DNA from: Paenibacillus phyllosphaerae
GTDB taxonomy: Bacteria > Bacillota > Bacilli > Paenibacillales > Paenibacillaceae
Length of the DNA: 64,000 bases
Assembly (NCBI RefSeq): GCF_014192105.1
Contig: NZ_JACHXK010000025.1
Location: 16,708 to 80,707, forward strand
Reading direction: 5' to 3'
Shown here piece by piece: positions 35,819-44,030 of the stretch. A model generated the notes under the pieces. It did not search any database, was not told where the DNA came from, and saw only the letters and a program-made list of their open reading frames with translations. Position numbers and translations under genes: made by a program. Position 1 is the first letter of the stretch. Every line of letters begins with the position of its first letter.

Positions 35819-37369
35819 TTACCGGGAGATCTCCTCAACCAATCGTTCGCGCAAGCGCTTAGCATCCAGCTTGCCATTCTGGGTAAGAGGCAGACGATCC
35901 AGGATGATAATCTTATGGGGGATCATATAGGAGGGAAGGGTTTCGGCCAATCGCCTCTTTATCCTCCGCATAATCTGCTCTTCCTCTTCATCCTTCCGCT
36001 CTGTGACAACCATTGCGGACAGCAGCACGCACTTTCCATTGCGCACCAGCGGCACAACGGCCGCGCCTTTTACTCCTTCAATCTGTTCGACGTGGAATTG
36101 AATCTCTTCAAGCTCAATCCGGTAGCCGTTATACTTGATTTGGGAATCCGCTCTCCCGCAGCAGTACAGCAGGCCATCCTTGATATAGCCAATATCACCG
36201 GTGCGATAGGCTCTAACGACGCCCAGCTCCTCATCCTCGATGGAAAAAAAACTTTTTTCCGTTAATTCGTCCTGCCCCAAATATCCTTTGCTGACGCCAT
36301 GTCCCGCGATGATAATTTCTCCTTGCTCCCCTTCGTCTGTCTCCTTCCCATCCGAGTCTACAATGAGAATGCGACTCTTCGGCTTGCATTTCCCTGCGGG
36401 CAGCAGTGAGGCCGCTAGATGCTCCTGGGTGATTACAACCGAGGTCATCGCAACGGTGGCTTCTGTAGGTCCATATGTATTGATCACCTTGGCATTAGGG
36501 AATCTCTGCATGAGTTTCTTAACGGTGCCGGCGGAGAGCTGCTCCCCGCAAAACAGGAATGTCCGCAGAGACGGGAGCAGCTTGTCGTCAAAGATCCGAT
36601 TCATCAGGCATACTTCCGCAAATGAAGGCGTGGATACCCAGCAGGTCAGTCCCGAATCCTGCAACTCACTGAACATCTCTTCGGGCTGTTCAGTGAGTTG
36701 GCTATTGAGCGCCCACAAGGCAGCCCCTCCGACTAGCGCAGGATAAAAATTCATGACAGAAAGGTCGAAAGAAAATGGCGCCTGATTCAACACCACATCT
36801 TGTTCGGTAAATGGAAGGGAAGTGTTCATCCAACCTACAAAGCTATCTAAATTATCCGCCGATATCTGTACACCTTTAGGGTCCCCAGTGCTCCCGGAGG
36901 TGTAGATAATGTAAAAGTTATCGGCCCCCTTAACAGAAGCAGGTACTGGGCTGACCGGTGACATACCATCGACCGAATCATGTATAATTTGACCGATGCT
37001 TGCAACATCAATGATTGGAATCCTTGATTTAAAATTCTCTTGCTTCGCTTCCGCCGCTGATATCATGAGCGCAGCACACGAAGAATCGATGATCTTATCA
37101 ATTCGTTCATAAGGCGTGGATTCATCAATCGGAATATAAGCCCTTCCTGCCAGGGCACAAGCAAGAAGACAAACAGGCAGTTCCACCTGCATATGACCGT
37201 AAACGATAATCGGAGGTCCCGAGGAACCAAGCTTATCTATAAGCCAAGCTGAGAGAGCAGTGGATTGCCTCCAGAGCTCACCGTATGTAAGGGCTCCCCC
37301 TTGGGTGATATAGGCAATGGAATCCGGATAATTACCGCAACGCTCCTGAATTTGCTGCAATGTGTTCAC
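35819..37369 (-). CDS. DltA-like amino-acid adenylation enzyme
   Basis: Stand-alone adenylation enzyme of about 516 aa that activates an amino acid with ATP and loads it on a carrier protein. Motifs: YIIYTSGSTGDPKG, NQAPFSFDLSVM, TYGPTEATVAM, YRTGD, GRADSQIKYNGYRIELEE and the final LTQNGKLDAK. The pattern is that of D-alanine:carrier ligase DltA, including WVSTPSFAEVCLM and the Cys in FLFCGEQL at the position that favours D-Ala in DltA. No dltB or dltD is near, so it is not a teichoic-acid operon. The frame is open to 37408 but GTG 37369 has GGGGGA six nt upstream. The DltC-like carrier precedes it. Confidence 0.83.
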   Translation of the reverse strand: MNTLQQIQERCGNYPDSIAYITQGGALTYGELWRQSTALSAWLIDKLGSSGPPIIVYGHMQVELPVCLLACALAGRAYIPIDESTPYERIDKIIDSSCAALMISAAEAKQENFKSRIPIIDVASIGQIIHDSVDGMSPVSPVPASVKGADNFYIIYTSGSTGDPKGVQISADNLDSFVGWMNTSLPFTEQDVVLNQAPFSFDLSVMNFYPALVGGAALWALNSQLTEQPEEMFSELQDSGLTCWVSTPSFAEVCLMNRIFDDKLLPSLRTFLFCGEQLSAGTVKKLMQRFPNAKVINTYGPTEATVAMTSVVITQEHLAASLLPAGKCKPKSRILIVDSDGKETDEGEQGEIIIAGHGVSKGYLGQDELTEKSFFSIEDEELGVVRAYRTGDIGYIKDGLLYCCGRADSQIKYNGYRIELEEIQFHVEQIEGVKGAAVVPLVRNGKCVLLSAMVVTERKDEEEEQIMRRIKRRLAETLPSYMIPHKIIILDRLPLTQNGKLDAKRLRERLVEEISR

Positions 37370-37397
37370 AACTGTTCCCCCACCCACAATTTTTCCG

Positions 37398-37673
37398 TTA
37401 ACTGACAACTTCCGACAATGCGGACAACTTCCCCATCACCTGGTGATAAATCTGATCGACGGTGGACAGATTCTCTAGCAGTATTTCATCCTCATCAAAA
37501 CTGATATCAAACACTACCTCTAGCATGACGAGAAGCTCCATCGTTTTCATTGAGGCCATGCCGATTTCGCGCAAATCTACATGGGGGGAAATTTCATTCT
37601 GCAAGTCCAATACTTCTTTCACTTTGGCTATAATTTTCACCTTAACCGCTGTGTTTTCCGACAAAATCATCAC
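37398..37673 (-). CDS. DltC-like carrier protein
   Basis: About 90 residues with a carrier-protein pattern. The attachment Ser is in IGMASMKTMELLVMLE, followed by acidic helix III (FDISFDEDEILLENL). It is the first gene of the cluster, immediately before the DltA-like enzyme, and is its probable partner. The start is unclear: GTG 37673 and ATG 37670 both touch the GGGAG site, while TTG 37664 has it at 8 nt. Confidence 0.8.
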   Translation of the reverse strand: MMILSENTAVKVKIIAKVKEVLDLQNEISPHVDLREIGMASMKTMELLVMLEVVFDISFDEDEILLENLSTVDQIYHQVMGKLSALSEVVS

Positions 37674-37761
37674 TCCCGCAAAGACGTATGAACCCTTCCT
37701 CTTTCCCTCTTCCGTTACAAATTACACTTTATTTGCCGTTTTATGGTTATTTCTAATTTCT

Positions 37762-37909
37762 ATATTACTGAGATATCACTCATCTATCATCACCCCTAAA
37801 GGGTGAATTTGTCGGACTTGCAATCCCGCTGCACCCGTGCAACAGCCTTTAATTAGAACGTTGATTAGAATTAATGAAAGTTGACACTCATTGGACTGAA
37901 TGATAAATT
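37762..37909. promoter_or_regulatory. Divergent control region of the cluster and its regulator
   Basis: On the plus strand TTGACA (37881-37886) and TAAATT (37904-37909) are 17 bp apart and face the LuxR-type regulator, leaving a leader of about 130 nt. On the minus strand a TAATAT -10 (37762-37767) lies before the cluster but has no recognisable -35. At the -35 to -50 position is the dyad TCACCC-CTAAA-GGGTGA (37790-37806), as expected for an activator-dependent promoter. The rest of 37674-38043 is very AT-rich without a gene. Confidence 0.5.
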
Positions 37910-38043
37910 TAAAAAAATAAAACATATAAATATTATTTAATTAATATATATATTAACAATTAGCTATGAAGCTATTTTTATATTCATAAAATATAAATCA
38001 CAATAGTTTGTCCATTTACATTTCTCAGAGGGGGCTTCTAGAA

Positions 38044-38847
38044 ATGCTATATCCACATCTAGACGAAGAGACTCATGTACGTTCTTGGCTTACGATAGAT
38101 GATATTTTGCCAGAGCAGCTTGATAGCTGGAATCATCGGTTCCATACAGCCGCCCTATCCGAATATGGCGACAATCTGATCGGCTTCACCTCAGACCCAT
38201 CTTTTGAACTTCTCGTACAAGTCGCACGGGAGAATCTTCAAGACCTTTCATGCTATATACCGGTTCCGTTTTTTCTAATTCTGGTGGACTGTAGTGGTGT
38301 CGCCCGTCATATTCAAGGACCAGACAACGTGCTTGCAACCTTGCAAGGAGAAAACATTGGAATTGGTACACGCTTTAGTATGGAGAGCTTTGGCATCAAC
38401 GCTATCTCTGTTGCAATGGAGACGAAGATGTTGGTTTTATTGCGGGGACCTGAACACACGCCAAAGTTTTTCTCCCAATGGACCTGCATATGTTCACCAA
38501 TACAGATTGATAATGAAGTGTGGGGTTACCTCGATTTGTCCTTTAGCGATAAGGTCGTGGAGAATTTTGCAACCGCTTTAGTTTCCACTATTACCAGGAA
38601 TATGGCGTGGAGTTTTAAGCAAAAGCACCCCAAAATCGACAAGCACACATTTTTAAATAAATGCGATGCGTATAAACTCACAAACAGGGAAAAAGAAGTC
38701 GCTTTTCTATGGTATTACAGTATGACACGATCCCAAATTGCCAAGACCCTTCATCTTTCAGAAGATACCGTAAAAACGCATATCCGAAACATTTCATGCA
38801 AAGCAAATGTGAGAGGACGCTCCTGCTTCCGTGAAAAATTCTTATAA
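38044..38847 (+). CDS. GAF-domain LuxR-type transcriptional regulator
   Basis: A 267-aa one-component regulator. Residues about 60-200 resemble the GAF sensor of AcoR/DhaR-type activators (GIGTRFSMESFGINAISVAM), and the C-terminal 65 residues are a LuxR helix-turn-helix (LTNREKEVAFLWYYSMTRSQ, DTVKTHIRNIS). In AcoR relatives this sensor precedes an AAA+ domain; here it sits directly on a LuxR domain. The frame is open to a TTG at 38008, but ATG 38044 has GAGGGGG nine nt upstream. It is divergent from the 15-gene cluster, so pathway-specific activation is likely. Confidence 0.8.
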   Translation: MLYPHLDEETHVRSWLTIDDILPEQLDSWNHRFHTAALSEYGDNLIGFTSDPSFELLVQVARENLQDLSCYIPVPFFLILVDCSGVARHIQGPDNVLATLQGENIGIGTRFSMESFGINAISVAMETKMLVLLRGPEHTPKFFSQWTCICSPIQIDNEVWGYLDLSFSDKVVENFATALVSTITRNMAWSFKQKHPKIDKHTFLNKCDAYKLTNREKEVAFLWYYSMTRSQIAKTLHLSEDTVKTHIRNISCKANVRGRSCFREKFL

Positions 38848-39238
38848 TGCCGGTATATAGATGTTCTACCGGAGTATTGGGATCATCGGATAGGAGACGG
38901 CATCACGTTCTCACACCCTCTACATACAGGTCCGTAAACGGCGGTTCCATACCATCTATAAGACTCTGATACCGAGCCTTTCGCTTCCCATCGGGAAGTC
39001 GGCAGGGCGTTGTTTGTGCTTCGAAACATTTCCCATTCGCTCTGCAAATTCTCTCTTTGGCCAGAATGAACTCAACATGTTCCAGTTGACATCTTAAGTT
39101 ATTGCCCGTCCGTCATCACATGGCCAAGTAGGTTACTATTGAGCCCAATCTCGTACAGCTCAGTGTCTACAGGACGTTGCTGACTGACGCATTAAACAAC
39201 ATGGCTTGGATCGTCTTCTCGGGCCCAAAAACAACAAA
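38848..39238. other. Gene-free stretch between regulator and terminator
   Basis: No convincing gene. On the minus strand a short open segment (reading ELYEIGLNSNLLGHVMTDGQ) ends near 39105 without a start or ribosome site, possibly a coding remnant. No repeats or promoters were recognised. Confidence 0.4.
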
Positions 39239-39284
39239 ACGAAAGTGCCCGTCTTTGCTTAATAGCAAAGACGAGCACTTTCGT
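39239..39284. terminator. Strong bidirectional terminator
   Basis: A 21-bp stem with one mismatch (ACGAAAGTGC... at 39239-39259, AGCAAAGACG... at 39264-39284) around a TAAT loop. TTTTTCT follows on the plus strand, and a T-rich GTTTTGTTGTTTTTG follows on the minus strand. Confidence 0.85.
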
Positions 39285-39483
39285 TTTTCTATATGAGAAT
39301 TAGCTCTATATTTGGCTTAGGCCATTACGAGAGTCTATAAAGTTCATCGTAGTAATTTTTTGAATCCCTGCATTATTTGAATGATCAACTCTATTAGCCC
39401 TACCTTTCCTAGATCGTAAGAGGCAAGGTGGGCAAGCCCCCCACACCACCGGGGAATTGTGAATGCCGTCACCGAACGGCAAG

Positions 39484-39511
39484 AAAAAACGCCGGGGCAT
39501 CGGCCCCGGCG
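39484..39511 (-). terminator. Rho-independent terminator of the purine permease
   Basis: CGCCGGGGC (39490-39498) pairs exactly with GCCCCGGCG (39503-39511) over a 4-nt loop; on the minus strand TTTTTTCTT follows. It lies 16 bp after the permease stop. Confidence 0.92.
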
Positions 39512-39526
39512 CTGCGGACAAACTTG

Positions 39527-40825
39527 TCAATGACTGAAAAACACAAGTTGGATAAAGAACAGCACGGCGAACAGGTAGAAGATCGGGTGGACGTCGCGCC
39601 ACTTGCCGCGTACCGCCTTCAGCACTGGATACGCGATGAAGCCTACGCCGATGCCGGTTGCGATGCTGTACGTCAGCGGCATCAGGACGATGATCAGGAA
39701 CGCGGGAAAGACGACCTCGAAGTCGTTCCACTCGATTTTCTGCACCACGCTGATCATCAGAAAGCCTACGATAATGAGCGACGGCGCCGTAATCGCCGGA
39801 ATGGCGGCCAGTACGGAGACGAGCGGCGAGAAGAACAGCGTCAGACCGAGCAGCACGCTCACTGTGACGGCGGTCAGGCCCGTTCTTCCGCCTATCGCAA
39901 CGCCTGCGCTCGACTCGATGTACGCCGACGTCGGGCTGGTGCCGAGCACCGCACCCGTCGTCGTACCGACGGCATCCGCCAGCAGCGCGCCGCGAGAACG
40001 CGGGAATTTGCCGCCCTTGATCAGCCCCGCCTGCTCCGCCACGCCAAGCATCGTTCCGGTCGTGTCGAAGAGCGTGATCAACAGGAACGTAAAAATAACC
40101 GCATATAGACCGTGTGTAAATACGCCGCTCACATCCATCTGCATCGCGGTCGCGGACAGGCCAGACGGCCATGCGACAAGCGTGTTCGGAAGGTCGAGAA
40201 GGCCCATGAACCAAGCGATCACCGCCGTTACGAGCATGCCGATGAACAGGTAACCCTTCACCCGGTAGGACATCAGGATCAGCGATACCGCAAGCCCGAC
40301 GATCGTAAGCATCGTCATAGGCTCGGTCAGCTTGCCCAGCGTCAGCAGTGTCGACGGCGAGCTGACGACAATCTTGGAGTTCTGCAGCCCGATGAACGTG
40401 ATGAACAGGCCGATGCCCGCCGTGATGGCGTGCTTCAGGCTTGGCGGGATCGCGTCCAGCAGCATGTAACGGAAGGACGTGAGCGACAGCAGGATGAACA
40501 GGATGCCTGCGACAAACACCGCGCCGAGCGCCGCCTGCCACGGCACACCCCCACCGGCCACCACGGTGAAGGCAAAGTACGCGTTTAACCCCATGCCCGG
40601 CGCAATGACGATCGGATAATTTGCTCCGAGTCCCATAATCAGCGTCGCTACGATACTGGCAAGTACGGTGGCGATGAATACACCGTGGAAATCCATGCCC
40701 GCCTGGCTCAGAATCCCGGGATTGACGATCACGATATAGACCATAGTGAAAAAGGTCGTGATGCCCGCAAGCACTTCCATCCCCGGGGTCGTGCCCCGCT
40801 CCTTCAGTTTGAACCATCGTTCCAT
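39527..40825 (-). CDS. pbuG: NCS2/AzgA-family guanine/hypoxanthine permease
   Basis: A 432-aa nucleobase:proton symporter with about 13 membrane segments. APGMGLNAYFAFTVV, LFDTTGTMLGVAEQAG and the GTSPTSAYIESSAGVAIGGRTGL block are AzgA/PbuG signatures. The frame is open far upstream to 41014, but that extension is the promoter and riboswitch; ATG 40825 has GGAGG 11 nt upstream and gives the standard N-terminus. Expression should fall when guanine or hypoxanthine is abundant, via the riboswitch. The gene is richer in GC than the biosynthetic cluster beside it. Confidence 0.93.
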   Translation of the reverse strand: MERWFKLKERGTTPGMEVLAGITTFFTMVYIVIVNPGILSQAGMDFHGVFIATVLASIVATLIMGLGANYPIVIAPGMGLNAYFAFTVVAGGGVPWQAALGAVFVAGILFILLSLTSFRYMLLDAIPPSLKHAITAGIGLFITFIGLQNSKIVVSSPSTLLTLGKLTEPMTMLTIVGLAVSLILMSYRVKGYLFIGMLVTAVIAWFMGLLDLPNTLVAWPSGLSATAMQMDVSGVFTHGLYAVIFTFLLITLFDTTGTMLGVAEQAGLIKGGKFPRSRGALLADAVGTTTGAVLGTSPTSAYIESSAGVAIGGRTGLTAVTVSVLLGLTLFFSPLVSVLAAIPAITAPSLIIVGFLMISVVQKIEWNDFEVVFPAFLIIVLMPLTYSIATGIGVGFIAYPVLKAVRGKWRDVHPIFYLFAVLFFIQLVFFSH

Positions 40826-40852
40826 TTCTCTGTCATCCTCCATGTTTAAAAT

Positions 40853-40967
40853 AAAAAAATCCTGGCTATAGGTATGGGATACACGTTTCCCGTGCATTCC
40901 ATACCCGTAGTCAGGATTAAATGGCTCCTGGTAGAGACCCCCAAACCATCTTAATGGGGATATACGG
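40853..40967 (-). promoter_or_regulatory. Guanine-class purine riboswitch with overlapping terminator
   Basis: Read on the minus strand the leader has P1 (CCGTA/TACGG), the conserved core TATATCC...TATGG-like P2 and TTTGGGGGTCTCTACC, P3, and CCTGACTACG. The C in GACTA is the discriminating base for guanine-type ligands (adenine switches have GATTA). The 3' half (ATCCTGACTA) can instead pair with TAGCCAGGAT (40859-40868) to close a long hairpin followed by seven T. Aptamer and terminator are therefore mutually exclusive, and purine binding should cause termination or its control in the OFF sense. Confidence 0.9.
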
Positions 40968-40985
40968 TCGAAAACCGACTTTCCA

Positions 40986-41014
40986 AGAATACGCGATTCT
41001 TTCGGGAGAGTCAA
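40986..41014 (-). promoter_or_regulatory. Promoter of the riboswitch-permease transcript
   Basis: TTGACT (41009-41014) and TATTCT (40986-40991) are separated by 17 bp on the minus strand, placing the start about 12 nt before the aptamer. Confidence 0.7.
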
Positions 41015-41152
41015 TGGTTTTCATCCTTAATCGTCGTTGTTTTCCGAACTTTACTCAACTGAGGGTCTTAAATCGTTCGCCCTTTACGCTGATGTAGCCA
41101 ATCAGACCTGCAGCAAGTGAGAAAGACACCCGGTTCTTCCGATCGCTTTCGA

Positions 41153-42058
41153 TTACCGGTGGGCCGTATAGAGGTTCTGCTTCGTTATTGCCCTTAATGT
41201 CTTCACCTCATCCGCCGATAAGGAAACGTCAGCAGCGGCAAGATTGCTTCTGAGCTGCTCCAGGCTGCTCGCTCCTGGAATAACGACGCTTACGCAAGGC
41301 TCGCTCAGCGCATATCGAATCGCGAGCTGCTCTAAGGTTCGGTTATGGCCGGCAAGCTCAAGGAGTTGTCCGCGCAGCGCGGGCAACTCCTCCTTGGCGT
41401 AATCCAAATAGTCTCGGTCGGCTTTGCGCTCTCCCTGTGCGCTCAGGATCCCTCCTGCAAGCGGTCCGCGCGCGATCACCCCAATGTGATGCTCGGTAAG
41501 CAGAGGAAGCACCTCTTCTTCCGCGCGCCGGTCCAAAAGACTATACTGGTTCATCACGCTAACGATAGTGGACCGACTGACGTACTCCCGGATGACATTC
41601 GGGCGAATCGAAGATATGCCATAGTAGCGGATCAGCCCTTCCCGCTTCAGCTCCTCGAAGGCTTCGATCGTTTCATCCGTCGGATCGTCTAGCGTCCCTC
41701 CGTGCAGCTGATAAAGGTCGATATAATCGGTGCCCAGTCTGCGCAGGCTTTCCTTTACGGCGGCCCTAATATAGGCTTTGGATGGATCCCATACCCACCC
41801 CTCTTGCCCAGGTATCCGGCGATTCCCGACCTTCGTGGCCACGATAACTTCCGCACGGCGATGACGGATCGCCTTGCCTACGAGCTCCTCATTATGACCG
41901 TTATCATAAAGGTCGGCTGTGTCCAGAAAATTAATGCCGCCCGCCAGCGCCTCATCCACGATGGACAATGCCTTCCGCTCGTCCGTTCCAAGTGACATGC
42001 AGCCAAGACCGATCTCACTGACGTACAGATCGGATTGGCCTAGTTGATTTCGTCGCAT
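41153..42058 (-). CDS. Aldo/keto reductase
   Basis: A 301-aa NADPH-dependent TIM-barrel oxidoreductase of the YdbC/PdxI-like AKR group. The active-site set is present: Asp and Tyr in NFLDTADLYDNG, Lys in VIVATKVGN and His in DLYQLHGG; the cofactor loop is SVVIPGASSLEQLRSN. GGAGGAG precedes the ATG. It is not linked to a regulator, and unlike the two AKR genes at 4040 and 16843 it is intact. Substrate unknown. Confidence 0.9.
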   Translation of the reverse strand: MRRNQLGQSDLYVSEIGLGCMSLGTDERKALSIVDEALAGGINFLDTADLYDNGHNEELVGKAIRHRRAEVIVATKVGNRRIPGQEGWVWDPSKAYIRAAVKESLRRLGTDYIDLYQLHGGTLDDPTDETIEAFEELKREGLIRYYGISSIRPNVIREYVSRSTIVSVMNQYSLLDRRAEEEVLPLLTEHHIGVIARGPLAGGILSAQGERKADRDYLDYAKEELPALRGQLLELAGHNRTLEQLAIRYALSEPCVSVVIPGASSLEQLRSNLAAADVSLSADEVKTLRAITKQNLYTAHR

Positions 42059-42224
42059 AGCTCCTCCTTACGGTATATCGTTTTCTTTCGCAAAGCTGTA
42101 TGCCGCCCGCGAACATCCTGCTCAGGTTCACCTCTAACTATAACAAGATGACCGCGCTTTAGCCTAGATTACCGGATACAGGTGGCAGCCTGATGGTATA
42201 CCTATTTACCACCTAAAAGTTAGC

Positions 42225-42307
42225 CTCTTGTTTAATGTCGAGGAGCAGCTGACACGGCGTCAAACTGCTCCCTAGACTCTGAACTAAAGTTTCTGGATAG
42301 CTTAATG
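42225..42307 (-). repeat. Intergenic hairpin repeat, copy 1
   Basis: Degenerate copy. Stem GGAGCAG/CTGCTCC (42242-42248, 42265-42271) followed on the plus strand by the right box (GAACTAAAGTTTCTGGATAG). It lies in the 334-bp gap after the AKR gene, where no gene was found. Confidence 0.6.
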
Positions 42308-42392
42308 CCCTTTTATAACCACCGTCTATAAAAGTTCTCTGCTGTGTCATATTTCCATTCCCAAAAATGATGGCCTTGTGCAAGAATAAACC

Positions 42393-42851
42393 TTAAGAAC
42401 CAGATTTCAAAGTTCGGTTCGATTTCAGCTCTAGAGAATCATTTAAGGACCAGTAAAGATAATTTGTTGTTCTTACATCCTTTTCAACTTTTGCTGAATC
42501 AATAAGTAGCATCTCACCATCTAAATATCCAATTGGGTACCATCCTTTAGGGAAGGGAAACGTATTAGTCTTCTTTAGGAGCTCTATAATTTCTTGGGTG
42601 CTTAAAAGACGAAATCCCCCACCATACATACCAAAAAGATTAGCACCATTATGAATAGCTAGAAACTCTTTATAGTCAGGAGGCAATATAATTTTGCATG
42701 CTTCCTCAAGAAATTTTATATCCGTTTCCTCAGCTGCATTATTGAATACGAAGGATGTAGTTACAGTTAGTCCTAAATGATTCTGCGTAACTAAATCATT
42801 ATTTACTAAACGTTCCTTTAAGCCATTTAGCGCATTTATAAGTATGTTCAA
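42393..42851 (-). CDS. SMI1/KNR4 (SUKH) family protein
   Basis: A 152-aa cytosolic protein with the SUKH pattern: FLEEACKIILPPDYKEFLAIHNGAN, then GGGFRLLSTQEIIEL and PFPKGWYPIGYLDGEMLLIDS. SUKH proteins are often immunity proteins against contact-dependent nuclease toxins; no toxin gene is adjacent, so it may be an orphan immunity gene or a remnant of a toxin array. The start is TTG 42851 with GGAGGG nine nt upstream. Confidence 0.85.
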   Translation of the reverse strand: MNILINALNGLKERLVNNDLVTQNHLGLTVTTSFVFNNAAEETDIKFLEEACKIILPPDYKEFLAIHNGANLFGMYGGGFRLLSTQEIIELLKKTNTFPFPKGWYPIGYLDGEMLLIDSAKVEKDVRTTNYLYWSLNDSLELKSNRTLKSGS

Positions 42852-42950
42852 AAGTAGTTACCCTCCGTTACTACTTACCAATAACAATCATCAAAGTTAA
42901 TTTACCATAGGCTTTATTGTTTTAATAGATTTGGTAGTCATTATGCTCAA

Positions 42951-42996
42951 CAGCCTGTTAACGTAATGAAGCTGCCGAACGTGTCGGCAGCTTCAT
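42951..42996 (-). repeat. Intergenic hairpin repeat, copy 2 (left half)
   Basis: Left box CCTGTTAACGTAATGAA followed by stem GAAGCTGCCGA/TCGGCAGCTTC. The right box is missing. Confidence 0.7.
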
Positions 42997-43018
42997 CCTG
43001 GATGTTTGATTGGATTCC

Positions 43019-43772
43019 TTAAGTCCCTACCCGGTCAGTATATACTTCTTCAAAGTCCAATCTCAAAAGATCTTTTCGCTCAATATAATAATAAAGCAAT
43101 CCAGACAAATCCCATTTCATCCCTATTTCTTGATATTTCTTGATTTGAATTAGCTTGAAAAAGCGGTTCAATATCTGCTTCTTGAGATCCGTACTGTAAT
43201 CCATCTATATATCCAAAAAAACGAAAACCAATATCACTATCATAATCTGAGTAGAAACTGTGATACAGTTCCATTGCTTCCTCATCGCTATCAAAAAAAT
43301 TGTTTTCTGACATGTACTGCGCATCAGGAATTGTATTTTCAAACTTTATTTTTACCATACTACTTGAAAAAGAGGGGGTGGCAAGCGGAGCCTGAAATCG
43401 TACTAAATTGGATAAATCCGTTGTGAAAATGACTTTATTTTGTTCTCTTGTATCTCCACATAAGAATTCATCAGAATAAGTCACTCCTTTATCACAAACA
43501 TAAAAGAAATGAAGGACCCCTTCTTTCGGGTAATGCTCATCTATATATGACATAGGGAAATCCGAAAGGTTTATCTGTGCAATAAAACTAATTGGAGTCC
43601 CGCTCCAATCAGGCCAAGTGAAACTGCCGGGTACGTCTGGACTACCTCTTATCTTAGTTGTTCCAATAGGAATTTCATCCTCTTGAGTAATGTCCGGTTC
43701 TAGGAAGAATCCAGGTCTCACCAACCTTGCGTAATTGCCCCAATATTTCCCTATACCCCATTCACTAAACAA
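43019..43772 (-). pseudogene. YwqG-like (DUF1963) gene, frameshifted and without a clear start
   Basis: The main frame (43080-43772) carries the DUF1963 core: VPGSFTWPDWSGTPISFIAQINLSDF, GVLHFFYVCD, and FFGYIDGLQYGSQ. The family C-terminus (MKWDLSGLLYYYIERKDLLRLDF) is in another frame ending at 43019, so a frameshift lies around 43130-43160. Upstream the frame stays open through LQPEPTLEKLKLL to a stop near 43826 but offers only a TTG at 43772 without a ribosome site. It is probably a decayed gene; a sequencing error could mimic the 3' lesion. Confidence 0.7.
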
Positions 43773-43909
43773 TAACTTGAGCTTCTCTAATGTTGGCTCT
43801 GGTTGTAGCGTTAGGATCTCCCCCCGACTGTTAAATTTCCCTCATTGTTCGACAGAGAGCTATTCATTACCTTTATTATTCATTAAATCCACAGCTGTTC
43901 CCACGTTAA

Positions 43910-43940
43910 TCTGACCGTTAACGTAATGAAGCTGCCGATT
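43910..43940 (-). repeat. Intergenic hairpin repeat, copy 3 (left-box fragment)
   Basis: CTGACCGTTAACGTAATGAA followed by GCTGCCG; hairpin partner and right box are lost. Confidence 0.6.
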
Positions 43941-44030
43941 GCATGGGCTTCGGTTTTCATTCATCTTAGAGACGCAAATTCCCAGCATTGGCATAAGATG
44001 CAGAGTAACCATAATTAAGGGGGGCCTATT

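Noticed and set aside
18590..37673. RiPP pathway suggested by SagB-type domains
   Set aside because: No short precursor-peptide gene, YcaO, or leader-binding domain was found in or beside the cluster; adenylation plus carrier proteins explain the SagB domains better.
39306..40817. Long minus-strand frame of about 500 codons over the purine permease
   Set aside because: It is a high-GC shadow in another frame of the permease, rich in Arg/His/Gly, without a ribosome site or recognisable domain.
40826..41014. N-terminal extension of the permease to a TTG at 41014
   Set aside because: That TTG is the -35 element and the segment encodes the riboswitch and its terminator; the protein has its normal start at 40825.
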